From contig JAUNVJ010000003.1 in assembly GCA_030537695.1 (NCBI GenBank), positions 1 to 64,000 of the forward strand: DNA of 64,000 bases, written 5' to 3'. A program made the position numbers and the translations under genes. The notes beneath the pieces were generated by a model, which searched no databases, was not told the origin of the DNA, and was given only the letters and a program-made list of their open reading frames with translations. The stretch comes from Tissierellia bacterium (GTDB taxonomy: Bacteria; Bacillota_A; Clostridia; Tissierellales; Peptoniphilaceae). Within the stretch, counting starts at the first letter, position 1; each line of letters begins with the position of its first letter. This document shows, piece after piece, positions 27,924 through 39,149 of the stretch.

Positions 27924-28142
27924 TTATTTCTTTCTCCAAGTAATTCTTCCTCTGGTGAGATCATATGGTGAAAGTTCTACCGTTACACGATCTCCGGGAA
28001 GTATTCTAATATAATTCATTCTCAGTTTTCCTGATATATGAGCAAGTATTTCATGTCCGTTTTCCAATTTAACTTTGAAATTCGTATTCGGTAATGCTTC
28101 AACTACAGTACCTTCAACTTCAATTACATCTTCTTTAGCCAT
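27924..28142 (-). CDS. infA: Translation initiation factor IF-1
   Basis: OB-fold factor of 72 residues that binds the A site during initiation. Contains [20 protein letters not shown] and [19 protein letters not shown]. In its usual place between adk and rpmJ. Confidence 0.97.
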   Translation of the reverse strand: MAKEDVIEVEGTVVEALPNTNFKVKLENGHEILAHISGKLRMNYIRILPGDRVTVELSPYDLTRGRITWRKK

Positions 28143-28160
28143 ATATTTTAGGATCCTCCT

Positions 28161-28412
28161 TTAGCAATAAGGTAATAGACTCTTCCTCAAATAAGAGTTC
28201 GTCACCTCTCCCGTAAGATCAATCACATCATAGGTGATTTGGAGATGTTTTACCTTTTTCTTTTTTGGTCTTTCCAATTTTCGTAACTTTCCATCTGCAA
28301 GATAAAGATACTGATCATCAATAATTTCCAGGATTACAAACACTTTACCTGCATCTCTTCCGGCAATGGATCGTACTACCTGACCTTTTGTCAAAGCATT
28401 CGTATTCTCCAT
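28161..28412 (-). CDS. KOW-domain RNA-binding protein (L14e-like)
   Basis: Small protein of 83 residues with a KOW motif (GQVVRSIAGRDAGKVFVILE) and a basic PKKKKVKH patch, resembling the archaeal/eukaryotic L14e-type KOW proteins that many Firmicutes encode between adk/map and infA. It probably binds rRNA or the ribosome; no direct role can be read. ATG behind GAGGTTTC. The map gene that usually lies beside it is missing. Confidence 0.85.
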   Translation of the reverse strand: MENTNALTKGQVVRSIAGRDAGKVFVILEIIDDQYLYLADGKLRKLERPKKKKVKHLQITYDVIDLTGEVTNSYLRKSLLPYC

Positions 28413-28420
28413 CGAAACCT

Positions 28421-29062
28421 CTATGAAAGACCATTTACGATATCTTCAAATACTTTATCAATATCCTTTGCACCGTCTACATTGAGAAGTAGTCCTTGGG
28501 CTTGATAGTAATCTATCAAAGGTGCCGTTTGATCGAAATATACTTGAATTCTTGTTTTTACAGTTTCTGCCGTATCATCGGGTCTTTGTACTAATTTCGT
28601 ATGATCTTTATCACAAAAACCCTCTTCTTTCGGTGGATTGAAACTTACATGGTAAGTTGCACCGCAAGTTTTGCAAATTCTACGACCAACGGCCCGATCA
28701 ATTAAAATTTCCGGTTTTACGTCAATATTAATTACTCGATTTAATTGAGTTCCCTGTTTATCTAAAATGGCGTCCAAACTAACAGCCTGTGCCACAGTTC
28801 TGGGAAAACCGTCCAGCAAAAAACCGTCTTTACAGTCTTCTTTGGAAATTCGATCTTCCACAAGATCGATGACCAGTTCATCAGGGACCAATAGGCCCTT
28901 ATCCATATAGGAAGATGCTTTTTTTCCCAATTCCGTTTCATTTTTTATATTTTCCCGGAAAATATCTCCCGTGGAAATATGAGGAATATCGTATTTTTCA
29001 ATAATATAATCTGCTTGTGTTCCTTTTCCGGCCCCCGGAGGTCCTAATATAACGAGCTTCAT
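28421..29062 (-). CDS. adk: Adenylate kinase
   Basis: Interconverts ATP + AMP and 2 ADP. Walker A GPPGAGKGTQ at residue 7, LLDGFPRTVAQA near 80, and a LID domain with C-x2-C...C-x2-D type metal ligands (CKTCGATYH, then GFCDKDH), typical of Gram-positive zinc-LID enzymes. 213 residues. Between secY and the KOW gene. Confidence 0.97.
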   Translation of the reverse strand: MKLVILGPPGAGKGTQADYIIEKYDIPHISTGDIFRENIKNETELGKKASSYMDKGLLVPDELVIDLVEDRISKEDCKDGFLLDGFPRTVAQAVSLDAILDKQGTQLNRVINIDVKPEILIDRAVGRRICKTCGATYHVSFNPPKEEGFCDKDHTKLVQRPDDTAETVKTRIQVYFDQTAPLIDYYQAQGLLLNVDGAKDIDKVFEDIVNGLS

Positions 29063-29075
29063 ATAAACTTGCCTC

Positions 29076-30353
29076 CTATTTTTTCAAGAAACCTTTATAA
29101 TTTCTCATTAACAATTGTTGTTCTAATACTCTACTTGTCTCTAAAACGACACCGACAACGATGATAATCGACGTTCCACCATAATTAAAGTGAAGATTGG
29201 AAACCTTCGTCAATATCGTTGGAAGCACTGACAAAATGGCAAGAGCAACTGCGCCGGGTAGGACAAGTCGATTTAATGCTCTGGATAGATACTCACTGGT
29301 AGGTTTCCCCGGACGTATTCCCGGTATAAATCCACCATTTTGTTGTAAGTTCTTCGAATATTCAACCGTATTAAATTGAATTGTCGTATAGAAAAATGTG
29401 AAGAATATAATTAATAGTACCGACATGATTACATAGATAATCAGTCCCGGTGTTCCGGAGGGAGTCAACCACTTTTCAATCCAATTCCTCGTCGATTGCT
29501 CCACAAACATTGCAATGGTTGCAGGAATAGCAAGTAGAGAATTAGCAAAAATAATCGGCATGACACCGGTCATCAATACCTTGATCGGAATATGAGTTGC
29601 TTGACCACCGTACATTTTACGACCTACGACACGTTTAGCGTACTGTACGGGAATTCTTCGTTCTCCTTCTGTTAAAGTCACGACAAAAGCCACAATTGCT
29701 ACAGCTAGGATAACAAATAGTACCAAGAATATCGGACTTGCCAATCCGGCACGTACTTTCGCCACCGATGAGATCACATCGATGGGGAAGCGGGAGACAA
29801 TACCTGCAAAAATCAGAAGAGAAATTCCGTTTCCAATTCCATGCTCAGTGATTTGTTCTCCAATCCAAATTAAAATAGCAGTACCTGCAATAATAGACAG
29901 AATAATTGTAACATATTCTAATCCGCTGGTCGCCGTTACTGCTTTTCTAAACAATCCAAAAGTATAACCAATGGCTTGAATAGCTGCAATAACAAGGGCT
30001 AAATATCTGGTGTATTTTGCAATTTTCTTACGGCCTGTATCTCCTTCTTTTGCCAAAGATTCCAAACTTGGAATTGCTATGGTAAGCAATTGCAACACGA
30101 TGGATGCCGTTACATAAGGATAGATATTTGCCGCAAAAATTGTATAATTTTTAAAGTTTCCTCCTGCCATTAAGTCCAAAAAGGAAAAGACAGAAGCATT
30201 GGAACCGCTAAAAATTTGAGAAATCACTTGAGAGTTCATAAAAGGAACGGCAATATGAGATCCCAAACGGTAAACCAAAAGCATAAGAAGAGTAAAAATC
30301 ATCTTCTTACGCAATGACGGAATTTTCCAGGCATTTCTAAAGGTTGATAACAT
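29076..30353 (-). CDS. secY: Protein translocase subunit SecY
   Basis: Channel of the Sec translocon, 425 residues with ten membrane helices. Early plug-region motif GSHIAVPFMN near 33 and GIGNGISLLIFAGI near 170; cytoplasmic loop EGERRIPVQYAKR near 228. The start codon overlaps the rplO stop (TAATG). Confidence 0.98.
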   Translation of the reverse strand: MLSTFRNAWKIPSLRKKMIFTLLMLLVYRLGSHIAVPFMNSQVISQIFSGSNASVFSFLDLMAGGNFKNYTIFAANIYPYVTASIVLQLLTIAIPSLESLAKEGDTGRKKIAKYTRYLALVIAAIQAIGYTFGLFRKAVTATSGLEYVTIILSIIAGTAILIWIGEQITEHGIGNGISLLIFAGIVSRFPIDVISSVAKVRAGLASPIFLVLFVILAVAIVAFVVTLTEGERRIPVQYAKRVVGRKMYGGQATHIPIKVLMTGVMPIIFANSLLAIPATIAMFVEQSTRNWIEKWLTPSGTPGLIIYVIMSVLLIIFFTFFYTTIQFNTVEYSKNLQQNGGFIPGIRPGKPTSEYLSRALNRLVLPGAVALAILSVLPTILTKVSNLHFNYGGTSIIIVVGVVLETSRVLEQQLLMRNYKGFLKK

Positions 30354-30802
30354 TAGATCACCTCGGCCTTTCCTCCCGCAGCCTCAATTTTTTCTGCCGC
30401 AGACTTAGAAAAATGATGAGCTTTTACAGTTAATTTGACATTCAATTCACCATTTCCTAATACACGAACTCCGTCTTTAGCTTTCGATTTTTTAATTATT
30501 CCTTTTTCTATTAGGATTTCAGGTGTTACCTCAGCGTTATCTTCAAAGATGGTTAAATCTTCAAGATTGATGACTGCATATTCTTTTTTAAAGATATTGG
30601 TAAATCCTCGTTTTGGCAAACGTCTGAATAAAGGCATTTGACCTCCTTCAAAACCGGGTCTTACACCTCCGCCGCTACGAGCATTTTGGCCTTTATGGCC
30701 TTTTCCTGAAGTCTTACCGGTTCCAGAACCGATACCACGACCGACTCTCTTTCTAGCCTTAACGCCGCCACCTTCTGCAGGTCTTAAGTCATGTAATTTC
30801 AT
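30353..30802 (-). CDS. rplO: 50S ribosomal protein L15
   Basis: Begins [20 protein letters not shown] and carries the glycine/arginine-rich [20 protein letters not shown] segment of L15. The ATG at 30800-30802 behind AGGAGG is the start, giving 149 residues. Confidence 0.97.
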   Translation of the reverse strand: MKLHDLRPAEGGGVKARKRVGRGIGSGTGKTSGKGHKGQNARSGGGVRPGFEGGQMPLFRRLPKRGFTNIFKKEYAVINLEDLTIFEDNAEVTPEILIEKGIIKKSKAKDGVRVLGNGELNVKLTVKAHHFSKSAAEKIEAAGGKAEVI

Positions 30803-30815
30803 CGGGCACACCTCC

Positions 30816-30992
30816 TTATTCTACGATTTCTACCATATAATCAACGGTTTTTAACATTCCTCGAATTTGAGGAGTGTCATTTTTTTCCACCACTTGTCCA
30901 ATTTTGCGAAGTCCAAGGGCTTTGATTGTTTTTTTGTGTTTATCTACTTTTCCAATAGGGCTTTTAACTAGTTTTATTTTGATCGTACTCAT
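30816..30992 (-). CDS. rpmD: 50S ribosomal protein L30
   Basis: Short gene of 58 codons between rpsE and rplO, read directly from the sequence: starts [20 protein letters not shown], continues [20 protein letters not shown], and ends DYMVEIVE. Both the fold pattern and the position are those of L30. ATG behind GGGGGAG. Confidence 0.96.
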   Translation of the reverse strand: MSTIKIKLVKSPIGKVDKHKKTIKALGLRKIGQVVEKNDTPQIRGMLKTVDYMVEIVE

Positions 30993-31005
30993 TGAAAGCT
31001 CCCCC

Positions 31006-31512
31006 TTATCCTATAATCTCATCAACAGATTTGCCTCTTAATTTGGCAACGGATTCTGCTGTCTTTAATTGAGATAATGCATTGATGGTTGCATTTACAA
31101 TATTTCTCGGGTTACTGGTCCCAAGATTTTTGGCACGAATATCAGTAATACCCGCCAATTCACATACTGCACGCACTGCTCCACCAGCAAGTACACCGGT
31201 ACCTTCGTTAGCAGGTTTTAAAAACACACGTCCCGCTCCAAAAACTCCGGTTGCTTCATGAGGGATAGAAGTACCCAATAAGTTTACATTAATCAGATGT
31301 TTTTTAGCATCTTGAACCGCTTTTCTGATTGCTTCAGGAACTTCAAGAGCCTTTCCGGTTCCGACACCTACATGTCCGTTATGGTCTCCTACCACAACGA
31401 GTGCTGAAAATCTAAAGTTTCTACCACCTTTAACAACTTTCGCAACACGGTTGATGGACACGACTCTTTCTTCAAGATCAAGTTCTGCTGCATTTATTAA
31501 TGAACGTTCCAT
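31006..31512 (-). CDS. rpsE: 30S ribosomal protein S5
   Basis: Protein of 168 residues important for decoding fidelity. Has [19 protein letters not shown] near residue 15, [14 protein letters not shown], and [19 protein letters not shown] near 105. Confidence 0.97.
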   Translation of the reverse strand: MERSLINAAELDLEERVVSINRVAKVVKGGRNFRFSALVVVGDHNGHVGVGTGKALEVPEAIRKAVQDAKKHLINVNLLGTSIPHEATGVFGAGRVFLKPANEGTGVLAGGAVRAVCELAGITDIRAKNLGTSNPRNIVNATINALSQLKTAESVAKLRGKSVDEIIG

Positions 31513-31526
31513 TATTCCCCTCCTTC

Positions 31527-31889
31527 TTAGAATTTCAATCCTGCTTCTCTAGCTGCCTCAGCTAAAGCTGCAATTCGTCCGTGATAAAGATATCCCGATC
31601 GATCAAATACGACTTCTTCTATTCCGGCTTCTTGGGCTTTTTTGGCAATCAGTTCTCCAACTGCCTTTGCAGCCTCCTTATTACTTGTGCTTGAAAGACT
31701 CAAAGACTTGTCAAGAGTCGATGCACTAGCTAGGGTATGGCCTTTCACATCATCAATAAGCTGCACATAGATATGAGCATCCGATCTATAGATTGAAAGT
31801 CTGGGTCTAGTAGCAGTACCGGAGATTTTGTTACGAATTCTTTTGTGTCTTTTTTGTCTTGTTTCATTTTTATTAAATTTCTTTAACAC
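31527..31889 (-). CDS. rplR: 50S ribosomal protein L18
   Basis: 5S rRNA-binding protein of 120 residues. Contains [20 protein letters not shown] and the C-terminal [20 protein letters not shown]. Confidence 0.97.
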   Translation of the reverse strand: MLKKFNKNETRQKRHKRIRNKISGTATRPRLSIYRSDAHIYVQLIDDVKGHTLASASTLDKSLSLSSTSNKEAAKAVGELIAKKAQEAGIEEVVFDRSGYLYHGRIAALAEAAREAGLKF

Positions 31890-31904
31890 GTCTTACTCTC
31901 CTTT

Positions 31905-32441
31905 CTACTTACCTGTTTTTCCAACTTTGCGTCTGATATGCTCATCTACATATTTGATTCCTTTGCCTTTATATGGCTCAGGTTCTCTAAATTTTCTAAT
32001 ATATGCGGCATAAGCTCCAACTTTTTGTTTGTCACATCCGCTGACAATAATTTTATTTGCCGAAGGTACTTCTACAGAAATTCCTTCAGGATCTTCCAGT
32101 TCCAATGGATGGGAAAAGCCTAAAGTTAAATTTAATTTATTGCCGGCTTTTGCTGCACGGTATCCTGTACCTACAATTTCAAGTTCTTTTTTATAGCCTT
32201 CTGTAACTCCAATGACCATATTTTCAATAAGAGTTCTGGTTAGACCATGGATGGCTTTCATTCTTTTTGTTTCATTTGGTCTTTGAACAGTGAGAACTCC
32301 TTCATCCATAGTAATTTCCATGTCACGGTCAAAAGTACGAGTCAATGTTCCCTTAGGTCCTTTGACTTCTACCGTCTGTCCCTTTAGTTCTACATTGACG
32401 TCTTTGGGAATTTCAATAGGTTTTTTTCCGATTCTAGACAT
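31905..32441 (-). CDS. rplF: 50S ribosomal protein L6
   Basis: Starts [19 protein letters not shown], with [10 protein letters not shown] and the second-domain signature [24 protein letters not shown]. 178 residues; located near the factor-binding site of the 50S subunit. Confidence 0.97.
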   Translation of the reverse strand: MSRIGKKPIEIPKDVNVELKGQTVEVKGPKGTLTRTFDRDMEITMDEGVLTVQRPNETKRMKAIHGLTRTLIENMVIGVTEGYKKELEIVGTGYRAAKAGNKLNLTLGFSHPLELEDPEGISVEVPSANKIIVSGCDKQKVGAYAAYIRKFREPEPYKGKGIKYVDEHIRRKVGKTGK

Positions 32442-32458
32442 GTTTTTTCACCTCCAAA

Positions 32459-32854
32459 TTACCAAACGTAGCAGATTACTTCTCCGCCAACACCTTGTGC
32501 TCTCGCTTCTTTATCCGTCAGTATTCCCTTCGATGTGGAAATAATAGCAATTCCCAATCCACCAAGAACTTTCGGAACGTCTTCGCACTTAACATAAACT
32601 CTAAGGCCCGGTTTTGAGATTCTCTTCAAACCAGAGATTACTCTTTCGCCGGATTCTGCATACTTAAAATCTATTTTTATAATTCCTTGTTTGTTATCGT
32701 CAACAACATCATAGCCTTTAATAAATCCTTCGTTTAAGAGGATTTCCGTAATTTGTTTCTTTACATTTGAAGCTGGAATGTCAACAGATTTATGTCTTGC
32801 ATTATTGCCGTTTCTAATTCTGGTAAGCATATCTGCAATAGGGTCTGTCATCAT
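32459..32854 (-). CDS. rpsH: 30S ribosomal protein S8
   Basis: Starts [19 protein letters not shown] (either methionine may initiate) and ends with [21 protein letters not shown]8 is the autoregulator of the spc operon in E. coli; whether that holds here cannot be told. 131 residues. Confidence 0.97.
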   Translation of the reverse strand: MMTDPIADMLTRIRNGNNARHKSVDIPASNVKKQITEILLNEGFIKGYDVVDDNKQGIIKIDFKYAESGERVISGLKRISKPGLRVYVKCEDVPKVLGGLGIAIISTSKGILTDKEARAQGVGGEVICYVW

Positions 32855-32885
32855 ATCAGTTTGCCTCCTTTCACATTTGGTAATT

Positions 32886-33071
32886 TTACCAACTAGCTTT
32901 TCTCACGCCTGGAATTTGACCTTTATATGCCAATTCTCTAAAGCAAATTCTGCAGATGCCGTATTTTCTAAGCACGCCATGAGGTCTTCCGCAAATTTTG
33001 CATCTGGTGTATTCACGAGATGAATATTTTTGTTTTCTCTTTTGTTTTGCAATCATTGATTTCTTAGCCAT
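32886..33071 (-). CDS. rpsN: 30S ribosomal protein S14 type Z
   Basis: Zinc-binding form of 61 residues: [20 protein letters not shown] provides the C-x2-C...C-x2-C ligands. The short zinc form is usual in Firmicutes. Confidence 0.97.
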   Translation of the reverse strand: MAKKSMIAKQKRKQKYSSREYTRCKICGRPHGVLRKYGICRICFRELAYKGQIPGVRKASW

Positions 33072-33082
33072 GCTTTACCTCC

Positions 33083-33628
33083 TTATTGCTTTGCAAAGGG
33101 CATTCCCATTTTTTCAAGGAATACTTTCGCTTCTTCGTCCGTATTAGCAGTGGTTACAATGGCAATATCCATACCACGGATGGAATCAACTTTATCATAT
33201 TCAATCTCAGGGAAAATCAATTGCTCTCTTAAACCTAAAGCATAATTTCCCCGGCCATCAAAAGCTGTCGGTTTGACTCCTCTAAAGTCACGAACTCTCG
33301 GTAATGCGACATTCATCAATTTATCTAAAAAGTCATACATTCTTTGACCACGTAATGTAACTTTAACGCCAATGGTATTCCCATCACGAAGTTTAAAGTT
33401 TGCAATGGATTTTTTCGCTTTTGTCACAATCGGTTTTTGACCGGCAATTGTTGTTAAATCATTAATTGCGGATTCAAGAGCTTTCGGATTGTCCTTTGCT
33501 TCTCCAAGACCGATATTAATAACTACTTTATTAAGTCTTGGAACTTCCATTCTATTTCTATAGCCAAACTTTTCCATTAGGTAGTCGACAACTTCGTTTT
33601 CATATTTTTCTTTTAATCTTGAAGTCAT
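33083..33628 (-). CDS. rplE: 50S ribosomal protein L5
   Basis: 5S rRNA-binding protein of 181 residues. Contains [40 protein letters not shown] and [14 protein letters not shown]. Confidence 0.97.
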   Translation of the reverse strand: MTSRLKEKYENEVVDYLMEKFGYRNRMEVPRLNKVVINIGLGEAKDNPKALESAINDLTTIAGQKPIVTKAKKSIANFKLRDGNTIGVKVTLRGQRMYDFLDKLMNVALPRVRDFRGVKPTAFDGRGNYALGLREQLIFPEIEYDKVDSIRGMDIAIVTTANTDEEAKVFLEKMGMPFAKQ

Positions 33629-33640
33629 TTCATCTACCTC

Positions 33641-33949
33641 CTACTTGATCGTCTCATTGCTGGATTTAGCAAATCGAACTTTTTTTCCATTTTCAATACG
33701 ATATCCAATTCGAGTGCCTTTTCCGGTCTTAGCGTCAAAATACATGACATTGGATACGTGAATGGGTGCTTCTTTCTTTTCAATACCGCCGGGATTTGCA
33801 GGTCCTTGTGGCTTATTGTGTTTTGTAACCATATTGATATTCTCAACGATCACTTGATCTTTTTTCGGGAAAGTCTTTAATACTTTTCCGGTTTTACCAC
33901 GATCTTTTCCGGCAATGATCATTACGGTATCATCAACTTTTATTTTCAT
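33641..33949 (-). CDS. rplX: 50S ribosomal protein L24
   Basis: KOW protein initiating 50S assembly. The ATG at 33947-33949 behind GGGAGG starts [20 protein letters not shown]; three upstream codons in frame lack a ribosome-binding site. 102 residues, ending [11 protein letters not shown]. Confidence 0.96.
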   Translation of the reverse strand: MKIKVDDTVMIIAGKDRGKTGKVLKTFPKKDQVIVENINMVTKHNKPQGPANPGGIEKKEAPIHVSNVMYFDAKTGKGTRIGYRIENGKKVRFAKSSNETIK

Positions 33950-33965
33950 GTTGCGCACCTCCCGA

Positions 33966-34334
33966 TTACAGTACTTCCGGAGCTAAAGAGATGATCTTCA
34001 TGAAGTTTCCGCTCCGAAGTTCTCTTGTCACCGGTCCGAAGATACGAGTTCCAACAGGACTACGATCTTCTTTTATTACAACAGCTGCATTATCATCAAA
34101 TCTAATATAGGATCCGTCTGGACGGTTAATTGATTTATTTGTTCTGACAACGACGGCTCTGACCACAGAACCTTTCTTAACAACGCCACCGGGTGTTGCA
34201 TGTTTTACAGAACAAACAACGATGTCACCAACACTTGCATATCTTCTATTTGTGCCACCAAGTACTTTAATGACGGATAGTTCTCTTGCACCTGAATTGT
34301 CAGCAACACGTAATCTTGTTTCTTGTTGAATCAT
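33966..34334 (-). CDS. rplN: 50S ribosomal protein L14
   Basis: Starts [29 protein letters not shown] [19 protein letters not shown] ends the protein. 122 residues. Confidence 0.97.
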   Translation of the reverse strand: MIQQETRLRVADNSGARELSVIKVLGGTNRRYASVGDIVVCSVKHATPGGVVKKGSVVRAVVVRTNKSINRPDGSYIRFDDNAAVVIKEDRSPVGTRIFGPVTRELRSGNFMKIISLAPEVL

Positions 34335-34355
34335 GTCTTTCTCCTTTCAAGGGAA

Positions 34356-34610
34356 TTATTGAGCTTTCTCAATAATTTCTACAAGTCTCCATCTCTTGTC
34401 TTTACTTAGTGGACGAGTTTCCATAATTTTTACTCGATCACCAATTCCGCATTCATTTTTTTCATCATGAGCTTTGAATTTCGTTGTGTTTTTCACTCTC
34501 TTTTTATAAATGGGATTGATTTTAAATGTCTCAACAGCAACAACGATGGTTTTATCCATCTTATCACTAACTACCGTTCCGATAATGGTTTTTCTACTAT
34601 TTCTTTCCAT
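34356..34610 (-). CDS. rpsQ: 30S ribosomal protein S17
   Basis: OB-fold primary 16S binder. The ATG at 34608-34610 is preceded by AGGAGG and starts [20 protein letters not shown], giving 84 residues; the eleven codons upstream in frame overlap rpmC and are unlikely to be translated. Contains [20 protein letters not shown]. Confidence 0.96.
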   Translation of the reverse strand: MERNSRKTIIGTVVSDKMDKTIVVAVETFKINPIYKKRVKNTTKFKAHDEKNECGIGDRVKIMETRPLSKDKRWRLVEIIEKAQ

Positions 34611-34614
34611 GACA

Positions 34615-34821
34615 TTATGCCTCCTTTCCCATTCCCAGCTCACGTTCTCTCAAAATGGTTTTTACCCTTGCGATGTCTTTTTTTACATTTTTAATGCTTG
34701 ATGGATTGTCAAGTTGACCAGTTGCCAGTCTAAATCTCAAATTGAATAACTCATTTTTCAATTCGTTCACCTTTTTATTTAATTCTTCACTTGATAGTTG
34801 GCGAATTTCCTTAGTCTTCAT
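34615..34821 (-). CDS. rpmC: 50S ribosomal protein L29
   Basis: Starts [18 protein letters not shown] (ATG at 34819-34821) and has the hairpin of two long helices with [15 protein letters not shown]. 68 residues. The start overlaps the rplP end by 11 bases, so translation is coupled. An ATG four codons upstream is possible. Confidence 0.96.
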   Translation of the reverse strand: MKTKEIRQLSSEELNKKVNELKNELFNLRFRLATGQLDNPSSIKNVKKDIARVKTILRERELGMGKEA

Positions 34822-35242
34822 TTGAGTCACCATCCTTTTCTTTCATTACAAATTTAGTGCGAATGGGGAGCTTGTTGGATGCAAGTCGCATTGCTTCTCT
34901 TGCAACTTCTTCTGTCACTCCACTCATTTCAAATAATACACGGCCGGGTTTTACCACAGCTACCCAATATTCTGGAGCTCCTTTACCTGAACCCATACGT
35001 GTTTCCGCCGGTTTTTCAGTGACGGGCTTGTCGGGGAAAATTTTAATCCAAATATTTCCACCTCTACGGATATATCTAGTCATAGCACGACGAGCTGCTT
35101 CTATTTGATTCGAAGTAATCCATGCCGGATCAAGGGCTTTTAATCCGTATTCACCGTAAGCCAGTGAGTTACCACGCATTGCTTTACCCTTCATTCTGCC
35201 TCTATGAACTCTACGATATTTAACTCTTTTAGGCATTAACAT
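34811..35242 (-). CDS. rplP: 50S ribosomal protein L16
   Basis: Starts [20 protein letters not shown]; contains [20 protein letters not shown], the region carrying the conserved arginine. 143 residues, ATG behind GGAGGAAC. Confidence 0.97.
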   Translation of the reverse strand: MLMPKRVKYRRVHRGRMKGKAMRGNSLAYGEYGLKALDPAWITSNQIEAARRAMTRYIRRGGNIWIKIFPDKPVTEKPAETRMGSGKGAPEYWVAVVKPGRVLFEMSGVTEEVAREAMRLASNKLPIRTKFVMKEKDGDSNED

Positions 35243-35269
35243 GATTGTTCCTCCTCTCTTTTTCAGGAC

Positions 35270-36019
35270 TTAGGATCTTTTTTGTCCTTCACGGTTTTTG
35301 TTGTTTTTACGATTGAAATTTTTATTTCTGTTGTCTCGTCTTTTACGGTTTCTGTTATCTCTTGGCTTTCTGCGACGTTCATCCTTTAATTCAGGAAGGA
35401 TTTCCCCTTTATAAAGCCATACCTTCACACCAAGTTTACCGTAAGTGGTATCCGCTTCTGCAAATCCATAGTCTATATCTGCTCTTAATGTTTGAAGAGG
35501 AATGGTTCCTTCAGAATACCCTTCCGTTCTAGCCATATCTGCTCCGCCTAGTCGTCCGGATACTGAAGTTTTAATACCAAGAGCTCCCGCACGCATCGTT
35601 CTTTGAATTGCTTGCTTCATGGCACGACGGAAAGAGATCCGTCTTTCCAGTGATTCTGCAATGGATTCAGCAACAAGTTGTGCATTCAGATCTTGATTTT
35701 TTATTTCTTCCACATTGATTACAACGCTTCTTTTCGTTTGTTTTTCAAGTTCTTTTCGAAGTTCTTCAACACCTGCTCCACCTCGACCGATAACCATTCC
35801 CGGTTTTGCAGTGTGTACTGAAATCTTCACACGATTAGCCGCTCTTTCAATTTCAATTTTTGAGATACCGGCAGCATACAATTTCTCTTTTATATATTTA
35901 CGAATACTATCGTCTTCAACTAGAAATTCAGCGAAATTCTTTTTGTCAGCATACCATTTTGAGTCCCAGTCTTTAATGATACCAACACGAAGTCCATGTG
36001 GGTTTACTTTTTGGCCCAT
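35270..36019 (-). CDS. rpsC: 30S ribosomal protein S3
   Basis: mRNA-entry protein with KH domain ([20 protein letters not shown] near 77) and C-terminal S3 domain ([20 protein letters not shown] near 130). The final 35 residues are an unusually Asn/Arg/Lys-rich basic tail, which extends the protein to 249 residues. Confidence 0.97.
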   Translation of the reverse strand: MGQKVNPHGLRVGIIKDWDSKWYADKKNFAEFLVEDDSIRKYIKEKLYAAGISKIEIERAANRVKISVHTAKPGMVIGRGGAGVEELRKELEKQTKRSVVINVEEIKNQDLNAQLVAESIAESLERRISFRRAMKQAIQRTMRAGALGIKTSVSGRLGGADMARTEGYSEGTIPLQTLRADIDYGFAEADTTYGKLGVKVWLYKGEILPELKDERRRKPRDNRNRKRRDNRNKNFNRKNNKNREGQKRS

Positions 36020-36030
36020 TGTTTACCTCC

Positions 36031-36366
36031 TTATTCTCTTTCTGCTACTACTACGCCGATATGGCTCGATCTCTTAAGAATAGGATATGCCATACCCTTT
36101 GCTTTGGGACGGAATCTCTTCATGGTCGGTCCATCATTTGCGTATGCACTCTTTACATATAGATCATCACGGTCTAAATTTAAATTGTTTTCCGCATTGG
36201 CAACAGCAGAATGCAGTACCTTATAAAGCTCATAAGCACCACGCTTATTAGTAAACTTTAAAATAGAAAGGGCTTCATCTACTTGTTTGCCACGAATTTC
36301 ATCGCAAATATAATTCACCTTCAGAGGCGAAATTCGTACATATTTTGCAATTGCTTTTGCTTCCAT
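36031..36366 (-). CDS. rplV: 50S ribosomal protein L22
   Basis: Starts [20 protein letters not shown]; ends [18 protein letters not shown]. Lines the exit tunnel. 111 residues. Confidence 0.97.
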   Translation of the reverse strand: MEAKAIAKYVRISPLKVNYICDEIRGKQVDEALSILKFTNKRGAYELYKVLHSAVANAENNLNLDRDDLYVKSAYANDGPTMKRFRPKAKGMAYPILKRSSHIGVVVAERE

Positions 36367-36380
36367 TGTTTAACCCCCTC

Positions 36381-36665
36381 TTATTTTAAGCTAACCGTTT
36401 TTTCGCTTCTAGCAGTATGGCCTCTAAATGTTCTCGTTGGAACGAATTCGCCCAGTTTATGACCTACCATATCTTCTGTGATATAGACCGGCACATGTTT
36501 TCTGCCATCATGTACAGCAATGGTATGAGAAACAAATTCCGGGAAAATAGTCGAGCGACGAGACCATGTCTTTACGACTTTCTTTTCATTCTTTTTATTT
36601 AATTCATCTATTTTCTTTAATAGATGTTCGTCAGCAAAAGGTCCTTTTTTAATTGATCTACTCAT
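36381..36665 (-). CDS. rpsS: 30S ribosomal protein S19
   Basis: Starts [20 protein letters not shown]; ends [18 protein letters not shown]. Head protein, 94 residues. Confidence 0.97.
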   Translation of the reverse strand: MSRSIKKGPFADEHLLKKIDELNKKNEKKVVKTWSRRSTIFPEFVSHTIAVHDGRKHVPVYITEDMVGHKLGEFVPTRTFRGHTARSEKTVSLK

Positions 36666-36677
36666 GTTACCCTCCCC

Positions 36678-37511
36678 TTATTTCGTTTTTCTTCTTCTAA
36701 TAATATACATATTAGACTTCTTCGATCTCTTTCTTGTCTTTAGACCAAGAGTTTTCTTACCCCATGGTGACATTGGTGAAGGACGACCAATCGGTGTTCT
36801 GCCTTCTCCACCACCATGTGGGTGATCAACAGGGTTCATTGCAGATCCTCTTACATGAGGTCTTTGACCAAGATATCTTTTCTTACCGGCTTTACCAAGG
36901 GTGATCAGTTCATGGGAGATATTTCCCACTTGTCCGACAGTAGCTTTACAGTTTAAATTCACAAGACGGAATTCACTGGAGGGTAAACGAAGTTGTGCAT
37001 ATTTACCTTCCTTTGCCATCAGTTGAATTTCAGTACCTGCTGATCTTGCCAACTGTCCGCCCTTGCCCGGGGTAAGCTCTACATTGTGAATTGTAGTACC
37101 TATGGGAATAAAACGTAATTGAAGGGCATTGCCCACTTTAATATCCGCTTCCGGACCGGATTCCACCGTATCTCCTACTTTTAATCCATTGGGTGCAAGA
37201 ATATATCTCTTTTCACCGTCGGCATAATTAAGTAGAGCAATATAAGCTGTACGGTAAGGATCATATTCAATTGCAGCTACTTTTGCAGGAATATTGTCTT
37301 TATCCCTTTTAAAGTCGATTACTCTATATTTTCTTTTAACTCCGCCACCGCGATGTCTTGATGTTATTCTACCTTGCGCATTTCTACCGGCATTTTTATG
37401 AAGTGTTATGGTCAGGCTCTTTTCCGGAGCTTTTTTTGTAATTTCTTCAAAGGTAGAAACCGTCATCATTCTACGTGCAGGAGTGGTTGGTTTAAATCCT
37501 CTAATAGCCAT
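36678..37511 (-). CDS. rplB: 50S ribosomal protein L2
   Basis: Near the peptidyl-transferase centre, 277 residues. Contains [20 protein letters not shown] and the signature [20 protein letters not shown] with the essential histidine. Confidence 0.98.
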   Translation of the reverse strand: MAIRGFKPTTPARRMMTVSTFEEITKKAPEKSLTITLHKNAGRNAQGRITSRHRGGGVKRKYRVIDFKRDKDNIPAKVAAIEYDPYRTAYIALLNYADGEKRYILAPNGLKVGDTVESGPEADIKVGNALQLRFIPIGTTIHNVELTPGKGGQLARSAGTEIQLMAKEGKYAQLRLPSSEFRLVNLNCKATVGQVGNISHELITLGKAGKKRYLGQRPHVRGSAMNPVDHPHGGGEGRTPIGRPSPMSPWGKKTLGLKTRKRSKKSNMYIIRRRKTK

Positions 37512-37528
37512 TCTTTACCTCCTATTTC

Positions 37529-37816
37529 TTAAATAGAATCGAAAAATTCAATCGGTTCTGAATCATCAGTTAGTTCTACGATGGCCTTCTTCCAGGAAGG
37601 GCGTCTACCTTGATGCATTCCTTGTCTTTTTAATTTTCCACGCATATTCATAGTGTTTACCTTTTGAACTTTCACGCCGAAAATCTCTTCGATTGCCTTT
37701 TTAATTTCTGGTTTTGTTGCATTTTTGTCTACTTCAAAAGTGTATTTATTATATTCCATCTCGTCCATGGACTTTTCCGTTACGATGGGTTTTTTAATGA
37801 TATCAAACTTGTTCAT
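37529..37816 (-). CDS. rplW: 50S ribosomal protein L23
   Basis: Exit-site docking protein for SRP and trigger factor. Starts [20 protein letters not shown]; 95 residues. The start overlaps the rplD stop by one base. Confidence 0.97.
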   Translation of the reverse strand: MNKFDIIKKPIVTEKSMDEMEYNKYTFEVDKNATKPEIKKAIEEIFGVKVQKVNTMNMRGKLKRQGMHQGRRPSWKKAIVELTDDSEPIEFFDSI

Positions 37817-38439
37817 TAATTAAACACCTCCTGAACTGTTTCCAAGGCATCTTTTGTAATAACTAAATGATTATATTTCAAAAGATCATAAACATTGATA
37901 TTTTTAGCAAGTGATACTTTTACATTTTCAATATTTCTTGCGGATTTTTCAATGGTATCATTTTTTTCATTAATAACAACAAGAGCTTTCTTGTCTGATT
38001 TGATATTGTTCAGCATGGTGGCAAAAGTCTTGGTTTTGATTTCGTCCATTTCCAATTTATCTAAAACAATAATTTCCGAGTCTTGTAATTTACTGGTTAA
38101 AACCGATTTTAGAGCAAGGCGTCGCACTTTTTTCGGTGTAGTATAAGAAAAATCTCTCGGTTTTTTAGCAAATACAACACCGCCGCCCTTCCATTGGGGA
38201 GAACGGATGGAGCCTTGACGAGCACGTCCTGTACCCTTTTGTCTCCATGGTTTTCTACCGCCACCACGAACTTCTGCTCGTGTCTTTGCAGCGTGAGTGC
38301 CTTGTCTTTTATTAGCTAAAATATTTTTAACGACTAAATAGACAGCATGTTCATTGACTTCAACATCGAACAGCTCATCATTTAGTTCAATTTCTTCAAC
38401 AGGATTTCCTTCCATATTGATCATTTGAATTTTAGGCAT
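37816..38439 (-). CDS. rplD: 50S ribosomal protein L4
   Basis: Has [20 protein letters not shown] and [20 protein letters not shown], the tunnel loop. In E. coli L4 represses the S10 operon; the rpsJ leader here is structured, but whether L4 is the ligand is unknown. 207 residues. Confidence 0.97.
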   Translation of the reverse strand: MPKIQMINMEGNPVEEIELNDELFDVEVNEHAVYLVVKNILANKRQGTHAAKTRAEVRGGGRKPWRQKGTGRARQGSIRSPQWKGGGVVFAKKPRDFSYTTPKKVRRLALKSVLTSKLQDSEIIVLDKLEMDEIKTKTFATMLNNIKSDKKALVVINEKNDTIEKSARNIENVKVSLAKNINVYDLLKYNHLVITKDALETVQEVFN

Positions 38440-38457
38440 TGCTTCTTCCTCCCCCTA

Positions 38458-39090
38458 TTATTTTCCTCGCTTCACAGTGCTTTTTACCGTTACGAAACCT
38501 TTTTTCGGTCCGGGTACTGCACCTTTGATAAGAAGCAAGTTCTTTTCAGTATCGATACGAACGATCTCAAGATTTTGCATTGTGACTCTTTCGTTACCCA
38601 TTTTCCCTGCCATTCGATGATTTTTAAAAACACGTCCGGGATAAGAAGCCGCACTCATACCACCTGGCATTCTGTGAAATTTAGAACCATGAGTTTCACG
38701 TCCACGTCCGAAACCGTGACGTTTAATAACCCCTTGAGTTCCCTTTCCCTTTGAATTGCCGGTAACATCTACATGTTCTTGCTCTTCAAAGATATCCACC
38801 TTGATCTCATCACCAATGTTGAAATTTTCCACATCATCTGTACGGAATTCTCCAAGACGCTTCAAATAGTCAACACCAGCTTTATCAAAATGCCCTTTCA
38901 TGGGTTTGTTCAATCTTCTCTCTTTTACTTCACCTGTTGCAACTTGGACGGCATTGTATCCGTCAGTCTCAACAGTCTTTTTTTGAATTACTACATTGGG
39001 TTTTACTTCAATAACTGTGACAGGAGTAACGATACCCTTTTCATCAAAAATTTGAGTCATACCAATTTTACGACCAATTAAATATTTCAT
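38458..39090 (-). CDS. rplC: 50S ribosomal protein L3
   Basis: Starts [20 protein letters not shown]; contains [20 protein letters not shown] near 130. 210 residues, second gene of the superoperon. Confidence 0.97.
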   Translation of the reverse strand: MKYLIGRKIGMTQIFDEKGIVTPVTVIEVKPNVVIQKKTVETDGYNAVQVATGEVKERRLNKPMKGHFDKAGVDYLKRLGEFRTDDVENFNIGDEIKVDIFEEQEHVDVTGNSKGKGTQGVIKRHGFGRGRETHGSKFHRMPGGMSAASYPGRVFKNHRMAGKMGNERVTMQNLEIVRIDTEKNLLLIKGAVPGPKKGFVTVKSTVKRGK

Positions 39091-39149
39091 GTTGCACCTC
39101 CTAATATTTATAGCGGATTGCTAGGCAATCATATAAAGAACAATTATTT

